Assembly: GCF_001953985.1 (NCBI RefSeq) | Contig: NZ_MBEI01000028.1 | Coordinates: forward strand, 1-64,000 | DNA length: 64,000 nucleotides | Source: Mycobacterium colombiense | Lineage (GTDB): Bacteria > Actinomycetota > Actinomycetes > Mycobacteriales > Mycobacteriaceae | Direction: 5' to 3' | In this document: piece by piece, positions 52,504-61,092 of the stretch | Layout: every line of letters starts with the position of its first letter | Position numbering within the stretch: the first letter of the stretch is position 1 | Program-made: the position numbers and the translations under genes | The notes under the pieces: generated by a model | Told to the model about the DNA's origin: nothing | Database searches by the model: none | What the model saw: the letters and a program-made list of their open reading frames with translations, nothing else

Positions 52504-53490
52504 GTCGAGAACGCGAAGGGCCGCGGCCACGATGACGTCGCGATCGGTGCTGGGCGCATCGAGCTTGCGAATTTTGGTGCGCGTGTAGAAGGTCGCCGTT
52601 CGCACGGTAACGGCCACCCTGGCGACGACTCGGCCCTCCGCCAGCACATCGGTCAGCGCCCGCTCGGCCAAATCCGTTACAGCAGCGTCCATTTCGGATC
52701 TATCGGTGAGATCGCGCGGAAAGGTGACCATGTGGCTGCGCGAGCGCGGCACCCAGGGCTCCGCGCTGACCTGGCTGTCACCGCCGCCCTTGGCCAACAG
52801 CAGCAGCCACAGCCCGGTGCGCGGGCCGAACGTGGCCGTCAGCAGCTCCGCGTCGCAGTGGGCCAGCTGCCATACCGTCGTAATCTCAAGATCGGCAAGT
52901 TTTTTGGCCGTCTTGGGGCCCACGCTCCAGAGCGCGTCCACTGGGCGGTCGGCCATCAGCGGCATCCAGTTCGCGTCGGTGAGCACGAAAATGCCGCCCG
53001 GTTTGGCGAAGCCGGTGGCGACCTTGGCGCGCTGCTTGTTGTCGCTGATGCCGACCGAGCAGGACAGCCCGGTTTCCGAGGAGATGACGCTGCGGATCTG
53101 CTGCGCGACCTCGACCGGGTCCTGCGCCCTCACCGCGACATAGGCCTCGTCCCAGCCCCAGACTTCGACCGGATGCCCCACGTCGCGCAGCACCCCCATC
53201 ACCTGATCGGACGCCTCGTCGTAGGCGGCCGGGTCCGAGGGAAGGAAGGTCGCCTCGGGGCAGCGGCGGGCGGCGGCCCGCAGCGGCATGCCCGCACGCA
53301 CGCCGAACTCGCGGGCCTCGTAGGAGGCGCAGGTGACGACCTTGCGCGGTTCGTTCGGATCGCCGCTGCCCCCGACAATGACCGGCAGACCGGCCAATTC
53401 GGGGTGCCGGCGCAACTCGACCGACGCCAGGAACTGGTCGAGGTCCACGTGCAGGACCCAATCCGGTGCCGCCGCGGGCGCGGCGTTCAT
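52438..53490 (-). CDS. dinB2: DNA polymerase IV homolog DinB2
   Basis: A 350-residue Y-family polymerase. The metal-binding motif is HVDLDQFLASVE and the second carboxylates are in WGWDEAYVAV. At the steric-gate position (after DQF) a leucine stands where most Y-family enzymes have Phe or Tyr; mycobacterial DinB2 is known for this and for using ribonucleotides. The helix-hairpin-helix region is VGPKTAKKLADLEITTVWQLA. No beta-clamp-binding peptide is visible at the C-terminus. The ATG overlaps the upstream TetR stop by four bases. Confidence 0.92.
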   Translation of the reverse strand: MNAAPAAAPDWVLHVDLDQFLASVELRRHPELAGLPVIVGGSGDPNEPRKVVTCASYEAREFGVRAGMPLRAAARRCPEATFLPSDPAAYDEASDQVMGVLRDVGHPVEVWGWDEAYVAVRAQDPVEVAQQIRSVISSETGLSCSVGISDNKQRAKVATGFAKPGGIFVLTDANWMPLMADRPVDALWSVGPKTAKKLADLEITTVWQLAHCDAELLTATFGPRTGLWLLLLAKGGGDSQVSAEPWVPRSRSHMVTFPRDLTDRSEMDAAVTDLAERALTDVLAEGRVVARVAVTVRTATFYTRTKIRKLDAPSTDRDVIVAAALRVLDLFELDRPVRLLGVRLELVMPG

Positions 53491-54095
53491 CGCCCGCAGA
53501 GCTTGCGCGCCAGGCTTTCCCACGCGTCGCCCAGCGTCGCCAGCGTGTGACCGCCCTCGGCCAGTTGGTGCTCGACGTAGTCCACGTCCAGCAGCGCGAG
53601 CAACGCGTCGGTCTGGGCGTCGAGGTCGCCGGTCGAGCCCGCGGCCTTGAGCAGCACGCGCACGTGCGTGCGCAGCACCGTGGCCGGCGCGTTGTGCCGG
53701 TTCTGCGGGTCGCGGTTGGCCGCGGACAGCAGTTCGCAATGGTCGTGAGCGAAACGGATCCGTTCCCGCCCGAACGCGACCAGCCGGTCGGTCGGCGGCG
53801 CGCCGGGGCCCAGCGGTGGCGGACCGAACAGGAACGCCTGCTGAACGGCGTGTTCGTCCTCGTCCAGCAGCACCATCATCAGCCCGGCCCGGCTGCCGAA
53901 GCGGCGAAACAGCGTGCCTTTGCCGACCCCGGCCGCGGCGGCGATGTCGTCGGTGGTGACGGCGTCGGCGCCGCGCTCGGCGACCAGGTTTCGGGCAGCC
54001 TGGAGGAGCAGGGCGCGGTTGCGCGCCGCGTCGCCCCGCTCGTGGTGCACCACCTGGGGGGCGAGCACGCGCAACTCACCCGACCGCTCGCTCAC
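53487..54095 (-). CDS. TetR family regulator
   Basis: A 202-residue TetR protein corresponding to Rv3055. The helix-turn-helix is VTTDDIAAAAGVGKGTLFRRFGSRAGLM, preceded by RNRALLLQAARNLVAERG. The GTG start lies 30 bases from a 14-base palindrome that also controls the divergent FMN reductase. The stop overlaps the dinB2 ATG, so polymerase and regulator are translated together and may respond to the same signal. Confidence 0.87.
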   Translation of the reverse strand: MSERSGELRVLAPQVVHHERGDAARNRALLLQAARNLVAERGADAVTTDDIAAAAGVGKGTLFRRFGSRAGLMMVLLDEDEHAVQQAFLFGPPPLGPGAPPTDRLVAFGRERIRFAHDHCELLSAANRDPQNRHNAPATVLRTHVRVLLKAAGSTGDLDAQTDALLALLDVDYVEHQLAEGGHTLATLGDAWESLARKLCGR

Positions 54096-54124
54096 TCCTG
54101 CACTTTAGCGCTGCCGGAATAAAG

Positions 54125-54138
54125 CGGACTATAGTCCG
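54125..54138. promoter_or_regulatory. TetR operator palindrome between regulator and FMN reductase
   Basis: CGGACTATAGTCCG is a perfect 14-base palindrome, extended by A/T on both sides (AAG-N14-TTT). It lies 30 bases from the TetR start and about 50 bases before the reductase start. This is the classic autoregulatory layout. Confidence 0.65.
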
Positions 54139-54185
54139 TTTTAGCCGTGCGAGGATGTACACAACGACCGAAGGGAACTCCGACA

Positions 54186-54740
54186 GTGGCAACCAAAATC
54201 TTGGCGTTAGTGGGAAGCCTGCGGGCGGCGTCGATCAACCGCCAGATCGCCGAGTTGGCGGGGGCGGTCGCCGCCGACGACGTGTCCGTCACGATCTTCG
54301 AAGGGCTCGGCGAGCTGCCGTTCTATAACGAGGAGATCGACGACGCGATGAACACCGACGCGCCGCCGCTGGCCCCGGTGGCCGCGCTGCGCGCCGCGGC
54401 GGCCGACGCCGACGCCGCCCTGGTGGTGACTCCCGAATACAACGGCAGCTACCCGGCCGTCATCAAGAACGCGATCGACTGGCTGTCGCGGCCGTTCGGC
54501 GACAGCGCGCTGAAGGGCAAGCCGCTGGCGGTCATCGGGGGATCCTTCGGCCGGTACGGCGGGGTATGGGCGCACGACGACACCCGCAAGTCCTTCGGCA
54601 TTGCCGGCGCGCGGGTCGTGGACGCGATCAAATTGTCGGTGCCGTTCAAGACCCTGGAGGGCAAGGCGCCCGCGGACCACGCCGAGCTGTCCGCGAACGT
54701 GCGTGATGTGGTGGGCAAGCTGGCCGCCGAAGTCGGCTGA
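54186..54740 (+). CDS. NADPH-dependent FMN reductase family protein
   Basis: A 184-residue flavodoxin-fold reductase, the length of M. tuberculosis Rv3054c. The FMN phosphate loop is LVGSLRAASINRQIAE, TPEYNGSYPAVIKNAIDWLSRP is the family signature, and GGSFGRYGGVWAHDD closes the flavin site. The start is GTG after AAGGGA; longer reading upstream crosses the operator. It probably reduces quinones, chromate or azo compounds and is controlled by the divergent TetR. Confidence 0.88.
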   Translation: MATKILALVGSLRAASINRQIAELAGAVAADDVSVTIFEGLGELPFYNEEIDDAMNTDAPPLAPVAALRAAAADADAALVVTPEYNGSYPAVIKNAIDWLSRPFGDSALKGKPLAVIGGSFGRYGGVWAHDDTRKSFGIAGARVVDAIKLSVPFKTLEGKAPADHAELSANVRDVVGKLAAEVG

Positions 54741-54803
54741 TTGGCAGAAGTCGACAAGCCGCTCGCCGGGCGACCAGCGCGGTTGGCACAACCCAATAGC
54801 AGA

Positions 54804-54827
54804 AGCCGCCAGGCCCGCCTGGCGGCT
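54804..54827 (+). terminator. Intrinsic-type terminator of FMN reductase
   Basis: AGCCGCCAGG and CCTGGCGGCT form a perfect 10-base stem with a CCCG loop, 64 bases after the reductase stop, followed by TTGC. Confidence 0.7.
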
Positions 54828-54908
54828 TTGCTAGCTGCGGGCGGTCCCGTCGCCGTCGGCGGTGATGTCGGTGGTCGCTGCTATACCCATACATAGAGGC
54901 GCCCACGC

Positions 54909-54936
54909 CTCGGCGTGTGATCTGCGACACGCCGAG
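54909..54936. repeat. Inverted repeat in nrdH upstream region
   Basis: CTCGGCGTGT and ACACGCCGAG form a perfect 10-base stem with an eight-base loop. The 504-base gap between the FMN reductase and nrdH otherwise contains a terminator (54804-54827) and the NrdR boxes. This second hairpin could be another terminator or a regulator site. Confidence 0.5.
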
Positions 54937-54994
54937 CGAGCGGTCAGATTTTTTCGCGACAGGGCTCACGACCAGGGAATTTCAAAATTGTTAT

Positions 54995-55042
54995 TCAGAA
55001 CATCTTGTATCTCGACATCTTGTCAGCCACTAGGTGTAGTGT
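54995..55042 (+). promoter_or_regulatory. Double NrdR box upstream of nrdHIE
   Basis: Box 2 is CCACTAGGTGTAGTGT (55027-55042), very close to the NrdR consensus ACACTATATATAGTGT. Box 1 is TCAGAACATCTTGTAT (54995-55010), a weaker match. The linker is 16 bases, the standard spacing for two NrdR-bound sites. NrdR is the ATP/dATP-sensing repressor of ribonucleotide reductase genes. A TAGTGT -10 overlaps box 2, so binding would block RNA polymerase. Confidence 0.7.
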
Positions 55043-55244
55043 TTCGAGCACCGGCAGATCCCAGGACCACCAAGCAAGCCAGACTCGGTGAACCCCCCGA
55101 AATCGGCATTCACAGGTCGCTCGACCTTGACCGCCGCAAGACGGGAATCAGGGGGCCTGACGGATCGCTGAACATAGCAAAGACGCAGTCCCAAAGTAGT
55201 TGCCAGTCCGTTGGGTCCCCTCTTCCGCAAAGGAGCGGCATTCT

Positions 55245-55484
<240 letters not shown>

Positions 55485-55511
55485 GGCAAGACGTTAGGTA
55501 AGGAGGTTGCG

Positions 55512-55958
55512 GTGCAGTCGCGCAACCTGGTCTATTTCTCTTCGGTGTCGGAGAACACCCACCGCTTCGTCGAGAAGCTGGGGATCCCCGCCACGCGGAT
55601 CCCACTGCATGGCCGCATCGAGGTAGACCAGCCCTACGTCCTCGTCCTGCCCACCTACGGCGGAGGCCGGGCCACGCCCGACCTCAACGCCGGCGGTTAC
55701 GTCCCCAAGCAGGTCATTGCCTTCTTGAACAATGAGCACAACCGGTCGTTGATCCGCGGCGTCATCGCCGCGGGCAACAACAACTTCGGCGCGGAATTCG
55801 CCTACGCGGGCAACGTGATCTCGCGCAAGTGCGGCGTTCCGTACCTCTACCGCTTCGAACTAATGGGAACCCAGGACGACGTGGACGCCGTCCGCGCGGG
55901 CTTAGCCAATTTTTGGAAGGAACAGACGTGTCACCAACCGTCGCTGCAGAGCCTGTAA
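55512..55958 (+). CDS. nrdI: Flavodoxin-like protein NrdI
   Basis: A 148-residue flavodoxin-like protein that activates the dimanganese-tyrosyl cofactor of class Ib NrdF by supplying an oxidant. The FMN phosphate loop is [27 protein letters not shown] binds the isoalloxazine ring, and [13 protein letters not shown] completes it. Start is GTG after TAAGGAGG. Its last 31 bases overlap nrdE in another frame. Confidence 0.95.
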   Translation: MQSRNLVYFSSVSENTHRFVEKLGIPATRIPLHGRIEVDQPYVLVLPTYGGGRATPDLNAGGYVPKQVIAFLNNEHNRSLIRGVIAAGNNNFGAEFAYAGNVISRKCGVPYLYRFELMGTQDDVDAVRAGLANFWKEQTCHQPSLQSL

Positions 55959-58093
55959 CCACCGGAGCCCACGCGTTGCCGGGGGAGACGGATTACCACG
56001 CGCTCAACGCGATGCTGAATCTGTACGACGCGGACGGCAAGATTCAGTTCGACAAGGACCGCGAGGCGGCACATCAGTACTTCCTGCAGCACGTCAACCA
56101 GAACACGGTGTTCTTCCACAATCAGGACGAGAAGCTCGACTACCTGATCAAGGAGAACTATTACGAGCGTGAGGTTCTCGACCAGTACAGCCGCAACTTC
56201 GTCAAGACGCTGCTGGATCGCGCCTACGCCAAGAAGTTCCGGTTCCCGACGTTCCTGGGCGCGTTCAAGTACTACACCTCCTACACGCTGAAGACGTTCG
56301 ACGGGAAGCGTTACCTGGAGCGCTTCGAGGACCGCGTCGTGATGGTCGCGCTGACGCTGGCCGCCGGTGACACCGTCCTGGCCGAGAAGCTCGTCGACGA
56401 GATCATCGACGGCCGGTTCCAGCCGGCCACCCCGACCTTCCTGAACTCCGGCAAGAAGCAGCGCGGCGAACCGGTGAGCTGCTTTCTGCTGCGCATCGAG
56501 GACAACATGGAGTCAATCGGGCGATCGATCAACTCCGCGCTGCAGCTGTCCAAGCGGGGCGGGGGAGTCGCGCTGCTGCTGAGCAACATTCGCGAACACG
56601 GCGCCCCGATCAAGAACATCGAGAACCAGAGCTCCGGCGTCATCCCGATCATGAAGCTGCTCGAGGACTCGTTCTCCTACGCCAACCAGCTCGGGGCCCG
56701 GCAGGGCGCGGGCGCGGTGTACCTGCACGCACATCACCCGGACATCTACCGGTTCCTGGACACCAAGCGCGAGAACGCCGACGAGAAGATCCGCATCAAG
56801 ACGCTGAGCCTGGGCGTGGTGATTCCCGACATCACCTTCGAGCTCGCCAAGAAGAACGAGGACATGTACCTGTTCTCGCCGTACGACGTCGAGCGGGTCT
56901 ACGGCCTGCCGTTCGCCGACATCTCGGTCACGGAGAAGTACTACGAGATGGTCGACGACGCCCGCATCCGCAAGACGAAGATCAAGGCGCGCGAGTTCTT
57001 CCAGACGCTGGCCGAGCTGCAGTTCGAATCCGGTTACCCCTACATCATGTTCGAGGACACCGTGAACCGGGCCAACCCGATCGACGGCAAGATCACCCAC
57101 TCGAATCTGTGCTCGGAGATCCTGCAGGTGTCCACGCCGTCGGTGTTCAACGATGACTTGTCGTATGCCAAAGTGGGCAAGGACATTTCGTGCAACCTGG
57201 GCTCACTGAACATCGCCAAGACGATGGACTCGCCCGACTTCGCGCAGACGATCGAGGTCGCGATCCGCGCGCTGACGGCGGTCAGCGATCAGACGCACAT
57301 CTGGTCGGTGCCCTCAATCGAGCAGGGCAACAACGAGTCCCACGCGATCGGGCTCGGCCAGATGAATCTGCATGGCTACCTGGCCCGCGAGCGCATCCTC
57401 TACGGGTCCGAAGAGGGCGTCGACTTCACCAACATGTACTTCTACACCGTGCTCTACCACGCGCTGCGCGCGTCGAATCGCATTGCGATCGAACGGGGAA
57501 CCAAGTTCGGCGGCTTCGAGAAGTCGAAGTACGCCTCGGGTGAATTCTTCGACAAGTACACCGAGCAGGCGTGGGAGCCGGCCACCCCGCGGGTGCGGGA
57601 GATCTTCGCCGAGGCAGGCATCCGCATTCCGACGCAGGAAGATTGGCAGCGGCTCAAGGAGTCGGTACAGCAGCACGGCATCTACAACCAGAACCTGCAG
57701 GCCGTCCCGCCGACGGGGTCGATCAGCTACATCAACCACTCGACCAGCTCGATCCACCCGGTGGCGAGCAAGATCGAGATCCGCAAGGAAGGCAAGATCG
57801 GCCGCGTCTACTACCCGGCGCCGTATCTGACCAACGACAACCTGGAGTACTACCAGGACGCCTACGAAATCGGTTACGAGAAGATCATCGACACCTACGC
57901 CGCGGCCACCCAGCACGTGGACCAGGGGTTGTCGCTGACGCTGTTCTTCAAGGACACCGCCACCACCCGCGAGGTGAACAAGGCGCAGATCTACGCCTGG
58001 CGCAAGGGAATCAAGACGCTGTACTACATCCGCCTTCGCCAGATGGCTTTGGAAGGAACAGAGGTCGAGGGCTGCGTCTCGTGCATGCTTTAG
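55928..58093 (+). CDS. nrdE: Class Ib ribonucleotide reductase alpha subunit NrdE
   Basis: A 721-residue catalytic subunit that converts ribonucleoside diphosphates to deoxyribonucleotides. The finger loop cysteine is in [13 protein letters not shown], the second redox cysteine in [11 protein letters not shown], and the C-terminal shuttle pair in [11 protein letters not shown] start follows GGAAGGA; translation begins inside nrdI. Radical generation depends on NrdF, whose gene nrdF2 begins at 63852, separated from nrdE by six inserted or resident genes. Confidence 0.96.
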   Translation: MSPTVAAEPVTTGAHALPGETDYHALNAMLNLYDADGKIQFDKDREAAHQYFLQHVNQNTVFFHNQDEKLDYLIKENYYEREVLDQYSRNFVKTLLDRAYAKKFRFPTFLGAFKYYTSYTLKTFDGKRYLERFEDRVVMVALTLAAGDTVLAEKLVDEIIDGRFQPATPTFLNSGKKQRGEPVSCFLLRIEDNMESIGRSINSALQLSKRGGGVALLLSNIREHGAPIKNIENQSSGVIPIMKLLEDSFSYANQLGARQGAGAVYLHAHHPDIYRFLDTKRENADEKIRIKTLSLGVVIPDITFELAKKNEDMYLFSPYDVERVYGLPFADISVTEKYYEMVDDARIRKTKIKAREFFQTLAELQFESGYPYIMFEDTVNRANPIDGKITHSNLCSEILQVSTPSVFNDDLSYAKVGKDISCNLGSLNIAKTMDSPDFAQTIEVAIRALTAVSDQTHIWSVPSIEQGNNESHAIGLGQMNLHGYLARERILYGSEEGVDFTNMYFYTVLYHALRASNRIAIERGTKFGGFEKSKYASGEFFDKYTEQAWEPATPRVREIFAEAGIRIPTQEDWQRLKESVQQHGIYNQNLQAVPPTGSISYINHSTSSIHPVASKIEIRKEGKIGRVYYPAPYLTNDNLEYYQDAYEIGYEKIIDTYAAATQHVDQGLSLTLFFKDTATTREVNKAQIYAWRKGIKTLYYIRLRQMALEGTEVEGCVSCML

Positions 58094-58166
58094 TAGTCGT
58101 CGTCAGGCCGTCGTCTGATCGGAGCAGGTCAGCAACTAGTGCGGACCTGGATGTCGAGGGCGTCTG

Positions 58167-58958
58167 ATGACATCGGCTGGGGCCCGCTTCTCTAACACCG
58201 TACTGGCCAATTATGGGGGTCAGAAGTCATTTCATCGCATAGCTGGTGCTGGGCCAGTGACAAGGCATGTTGGTGTGGGTCATCCGCTTTTCGCGGGTCT
58301 TCAACTTGGTGAACGCCGCTCGTGCAACATGGCTTCACTCTTCTTGGATTTGACGAATTTCACTGCACGTACCTTCTGGGATGATCCCGAAGAGGTAACG
58401 CTGTTAGCGCACAGTGTGTTGTGCGCATTCGCCCAGGTTGTGACTGAGCTCGGCGGCCACGTGCTCGGGTTGCGCGGAGATGGCTTGTTCGCTGGTTTCG
58501 GACCTGTCGCAAACCCGGAGGTGAGCGTGGCCATCGCATCGATTGCGGGCGCGACAGCAATCGATGCCATTCAGAACGACTTGAATCCGAAACTGAAATT
58601 TCGTGGCATTGAGCCGATCCAAGCGCGGGGCGGCGCGGACTTTGGAGAAACCTTCTTTGTACGCAGCGGTAGTTTCGAAGCCAGCGAAGTCAATGTTATT
58701 GGTTTTGCGCCAAATTTTGCGGCCAAGTGCGAGAAGGCCGCTGCCTCTTGGGAGTTCGTGGTCGGCGAAAGGTTTGCCTCGTACATCGTCGACGAGACGC
58801 TTCTGGAGACGCACCCGGGTTCACCCAAGAAATACCAGCGAGATTATGAGACCAAAACGTACGGTTTCTCGAAGTACCGTTGGGCAAAGTCGCTCAAGTG
58901 GGTCGATTCGACGATCGATGAGCTTCGTGGCCTACCGCTAGAGGAATTGGTGATCTAA
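58167..58958 (+). CDS. Class III nucleotide cyclase, Pycsar PycC-like
   Basis: A 263-residue protein with one cyclase homology domain. The first metal-binding aspartate is Asp61 in SLFLDLTNFTART and the second is Asp105 in GLRGDGLFAGFG. Later, Asn183 and Lys187 in APNFAAKCEK occupy the Asn-x3-Arg position of class III cyclases, with Lys instead of Arg. In Pycsar, such enzymes make cCMP or cUMP on phage infection to activate a toxic effector. The ATG follows GAGGG. Whether the product is cCMP, cUMP or a purine cannot be told from sequence here. Confidence 0.8.
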   Translation: MTSAGARFSNTVLANYGGQKSFHRIAGAGPVTRHVGVGHPLFAGLQLGERRSCNMASLFLDLTNFTARTFWDDPEEVTLLAHSVLCAFAQVVTELGGHVLGLRGDGLFAGFGPVANPEVSVAIASIAGATAIDAIQNDLNPKLKFRGIEPIQARGGADFGETFFVRSGSFEASEVNVIGFAPNFAAKCEKAAASWEFVVGERFASYIVDETLLETHPGSPKKYQRDYETKTYGFSKYRWAKSLKWVDSTIDELRGLPLEELVI

Positions 58959-58960
58959 CC

Positions 58961-59551
58961 ATGACAATCAAAGAGATGCTCAGGCATCACGGATACAACT
59001 GCTCACGTGTGGTGTTGCCAAGTGGCAGACTCGAATTCCAGACGAGCAAGGCTACAACTGCCTGCGTTGGACTTCCCCTGACAACGCATACCTTCCATGG
59101 TGGCGACGAACCAGTCGAGACTGCCGACAATGCCCCCTGGTGGCTTGCAAAGGGTGCCCTGGACCGTGATCGTGCCGAGATGAAGGACTACTTTCCCTCA
59201 TTTGTGGAAATTGGGGGGGACGCCGAGTTGGCGCCGGCGTGGGTCGGCCTCATCGAGACACGCATCGGCCACTTTCGGATCGCGGTGATCCATAGGTTTG
59301 ACCATAGCTTGCCTAAAGTTGTTCCTATCGAACCTAAAAATCGCGTGAAGCGGATAGGGCGCCGCTTGATTGACGCGCCCCATTTATATACGAATGGCAA
59401 TCTATGCGTGGCGGCACAAGAAGATTGGGATTGTGATCGAGACTCAATCGCCACCGTCGTAGCTTGGGCCGCCCACTGGCACGCGTTCTACGTGGAGTGG
59501 TTATTCACCGGGAATTGGCCGTCTGAGGGATACATTGCCGAAGCTGCCTAA
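58961..59551 (+). CDS. E2 (ubiquitin-conjugating-like) family protein
   Basis: A 196-residue protein whose C-terminal half carries the bacterial E2-like signature. His141 and Cys149 are in APHLYTNGNLCV, followed by EDWDCDRDSIATVVAWAAHW and FYVEWLFTGNWP. The Cys would be the thioester-bearing residue by analogy with CBASS Cap2-type and related bacterial E2 proteins. No E1, JAB peptidase or ubiquitin-like gene is nearby, so it would be an E2-only form, as in short type II CBASS. It starts two bases after the cyclase stop. A role in conjugating the cyclase or effector to a target is inference. Confidence 0.75.
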   Translation: MTIKEMLRHHGYNCSRVVLPSGRLEFQTSKATTACVGLPLTTHTFHGGDEPVETADNAPWWLAKGALDRDRAEMKDYFPSFVEIGGDAELAPAWVGLIETRIGHFRIAVIHRFDHSLPKVVPIEPKNRVKRIGRRLIDAPHLYTNGNLCVAAQEDWDCDRDSIATVVAWAAHWHAFYVEWLFTGNWPSEGYIAEAA

Positions 59552-60164
59552 GTCATGGCTGCCGGATGCAGACGAATCGTCGAACTTGGTGCAGACTTCC
59601 GCAGAGGCACTCCTAGATGCCAGGTTCGCCATACAGGAGTCTGGAAACTGGATTAAGAACGCCGACACGAAGAGCACCATCATCGCGGCGGCTGCTGGTG
59701 TGGTAGCAGCCGCAACGGCCTCAAAGGCCGACGTTGTTTACAGAGCTTTTTCGAGCGGGAAGCTGGGCTGCAGTGCCATGCTCCTGTTAATGCTAATAAT
59801 CGGTTATGTCGCAACGCTTTTGGTGACCGCCAGTTATTTGTACCGAGCCTTGTCCCCCAGAACCGATCTTCTGCCAGATGTAAATCGGTTCGCATGGCCA
59901 AGTGTGATTTCGGGCGGGCCGGCAGTCCCAGAGCTCTCCTGGGCCAAGGTCATCCAAGAAGCGTGGGCGCAGAACTACATGCTCGCTTGCATTGCGCGGG
60001 ATAAATACAGAGCGTTTAAAAACGCTCTTCGGTGGTTTGGTCTGAGCCTTGCTGCTGCAGTCATATTGATTTCCGTTGCCACTTGGGCCGATGCGGGAGC
60101 GCGTCAGCACATAAGTTCGCCATCTGTAATTCCAGCCAAACCCCACGCTCCTCGCGCAGAATAA
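59535..60164 (+). CDS. Pycsar-type membrane effector (DUF5706-like)
   Basis: A 209-residue membrane protein. After a soluble N-terminus, GNWIKNADTKSTIIAAAAG (residues 37-55) matches the ADxKA entry motif of PycTM/DUF5706 effectors. Hydrophobic segments lie at ~48-63, ~80-103 and ~167-185. Also matching are LYRALSPRT (102-110) and NYMLACIARDKYRAFKNALRW (147-167). In Pycsar, binding of the cyclic pyrimidine opens or oligomerises the effector and damages the inner membrane. The TTG start follows GAGGGA within the upstream gene; a GTG at 59589 is the alternative. Confidence 0.78.
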   Translation: MPKLPKSWLPDADESSNLVQTSAEALLDARFAIQESGNWIKNADTKSTIIAAAAGVVAAATASKADVVYRAFSSGKLGCSAMLLLMLIIGYVATLLVTASYLYRALSPRTDLLPDVNRFAWPSVISGGPAVPELSWAKVIQEAWAQNYMLACIARDKYRAFKNALRWFGLSLAAAVILISVATWADAGARQHISSPSVIPAKPHAPRAE

Positions 60165-60200
60165 GTAGTCTGCCCAGGTCAGAAGCCGCGACGAGGTAAA

Positions 60201-60938
60201 GTGCTTGACGTGGTGAGAATTCCCCGACCCCACCCCAGCGTCAAGCCTGGGGCCAAGGTCGATGCGCGCAGCGAACGCTGGCGCGAACACCGCAAGAAAG
60301 TGCGCAGCGAAATCGTCGACGCGGCCTTCCGCGCCATCGACCGCCTCGGGCCCGAGCTGTCCGTGCGGGAGATCGCCGAGGAGGCCGGCACCGCCAAACC
60401 CAAGATCTACCGGCATTTTCACGACAAGTCCGACCTGTTTCAGGCGATCGGGGAGCGGCTGCGCGACATGCTGTGGGCGGCGATCTTCGCGTCCATCGAC
60501 CTGAAAACCGACTCGGCCCGCGAGGTGATCCGGCGCAGCGTCGAGGAGTACGTGGTCCTGGTCGACAAGCACCCCAACGTGCTGCGCGTGTTCATCCAGG
60601 GCCGCTCGGCCGCCAGCCCTCAGATCCTGGACGAGGGACGTGGCATCACGCTGGCCGTGGCCGACATGTTCGACAACGAGCTGCGCGAGATGGATCTCGA
60701 CCATGCGGCGGTCGAGCTGGCCGGGCACGCGGCCTTCGGCTGTGCCGCGTCGGCCACCGAGTGGTGGCTGGGTCCCGAGCCGGAAAGCCCGCGCCTGATG
60801 TCGCGTGAGCAGTTCGTTGCGCACCTGACGACCATCATGATGGGAGTAATCGTCGGCACCGCCGAGGCGCTGGGCATCACGATGGACCCTGACCTGCCCA
60901 TTCACGACATGGTGACCGTTAAGCCGGCCGCGGGCTGA
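60201..60938 (+). CDS. TetR family regulator
   Basis: A 245-residue TetR protein corresponding to Rv3050c. The DNA-binding part is SEIVDAAFRAIDRLGPELSV, REIAEEAGTAKPKIYRHFHDKSDLFQAIG. Starts at GTG 60201, 60210 or 60213 are possible. An inverted repeat lies between it and the downstream flavin monooxygenase, which it probably represses. It immediately follows the Pycsar-like operon (36-base gap) but belongs to the conserved backbone. Confidence 0.87.
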   Translation: MLDVVRIPRPHPSVKPGAKVDARSERWREHRKKVRSEIVDAAFRAIDRLGPELSVREIAEEAGTAKPKIYRHFHDKSDLFQAIGERLRDMLWAAIFASIDLKTDSAREVIRRSVEEYVVLVDKHPNVLRVFIQGRSAASPQILDEGRGITLAVADMFDNELREMDLDHAAVELAGHAAFGCAASATEWWLGPEPESPRLMSREQFVAHLTTIMMGVIVGTAEALGITMDPDLPIHDMVTVKPAAG

Positions 60939-60992
60939 GCGAGCCGCGGCGTTGACAATCGCCGCGGCCATCGATAACACTCGTCCAAACCG

Positions 60993-61014
60993 ATACCCTG
61001 GGTACTGGGTATCT
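60993..61014. promoter_or_regulatory. Inverted repeat upstream of monooxygenase
   Basis: GATACCC (60993-60999) and GGGTATC (61008-61014) form a perfect seven-base inverted repeat with an eight-base spacer. It lies about 80-100 bases before the monooxygenase GTG. The upstream TetR protein is the likely binder. Confidence 0.55.
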
Positions 61015-61092
61015 GCGTCAGCCGGGGGCAGCAGCCGAAGACGCCAGCTAACGCCGACCCGAAACAGGCCTGGATAGAAGGACCGATCGACC

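Larger units (their letters stand above)
58167..60164 (+). other. Pycsar-like defence operon (cyclase, E2-like, membrane effector)
   Basis: Three co-directional genes packed with 2-base spacing and a 17-base overlap lie between nrdE and a TetR gene that, as I recall, is its direct neighbour in M. tuberculosis (Rv3050c). The stretch uses more A/T-ending codons than the flanks and ends without a recognisable integrase or transposase. Cyclase plus DUF5706-type membrane effector defines Pycsar anti-phage systems; the E2-like gene in the middle is an addition. Confidence 0.75.

Noticed and set aside
55000..55023. Direct repeat ACATCTTGT (55000-55008 and 55015-55023) as the NrdR sites
   Set aside because: The 15-base spacing and lack of symmetry do not fit NrdR; the palindromic box at 55027-55042 and its partner at 54995-55010 fit better.
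54741..55244. Cobalamin riboswitch upstream of the ribonucleotide reductase operon
   Set aside because: No B12-box sequence; the operon is class Ib, which is not B12-regulated, and NrdR boxes explain the region.
58125..60182. CAGGTCAG near both borders of the Pycsar-like operon as a target-site duplication
   Set aside because: Only eight bases, positions not at exact gene borders, and no mobility gene; could be chance. Mentioned only as a lead.
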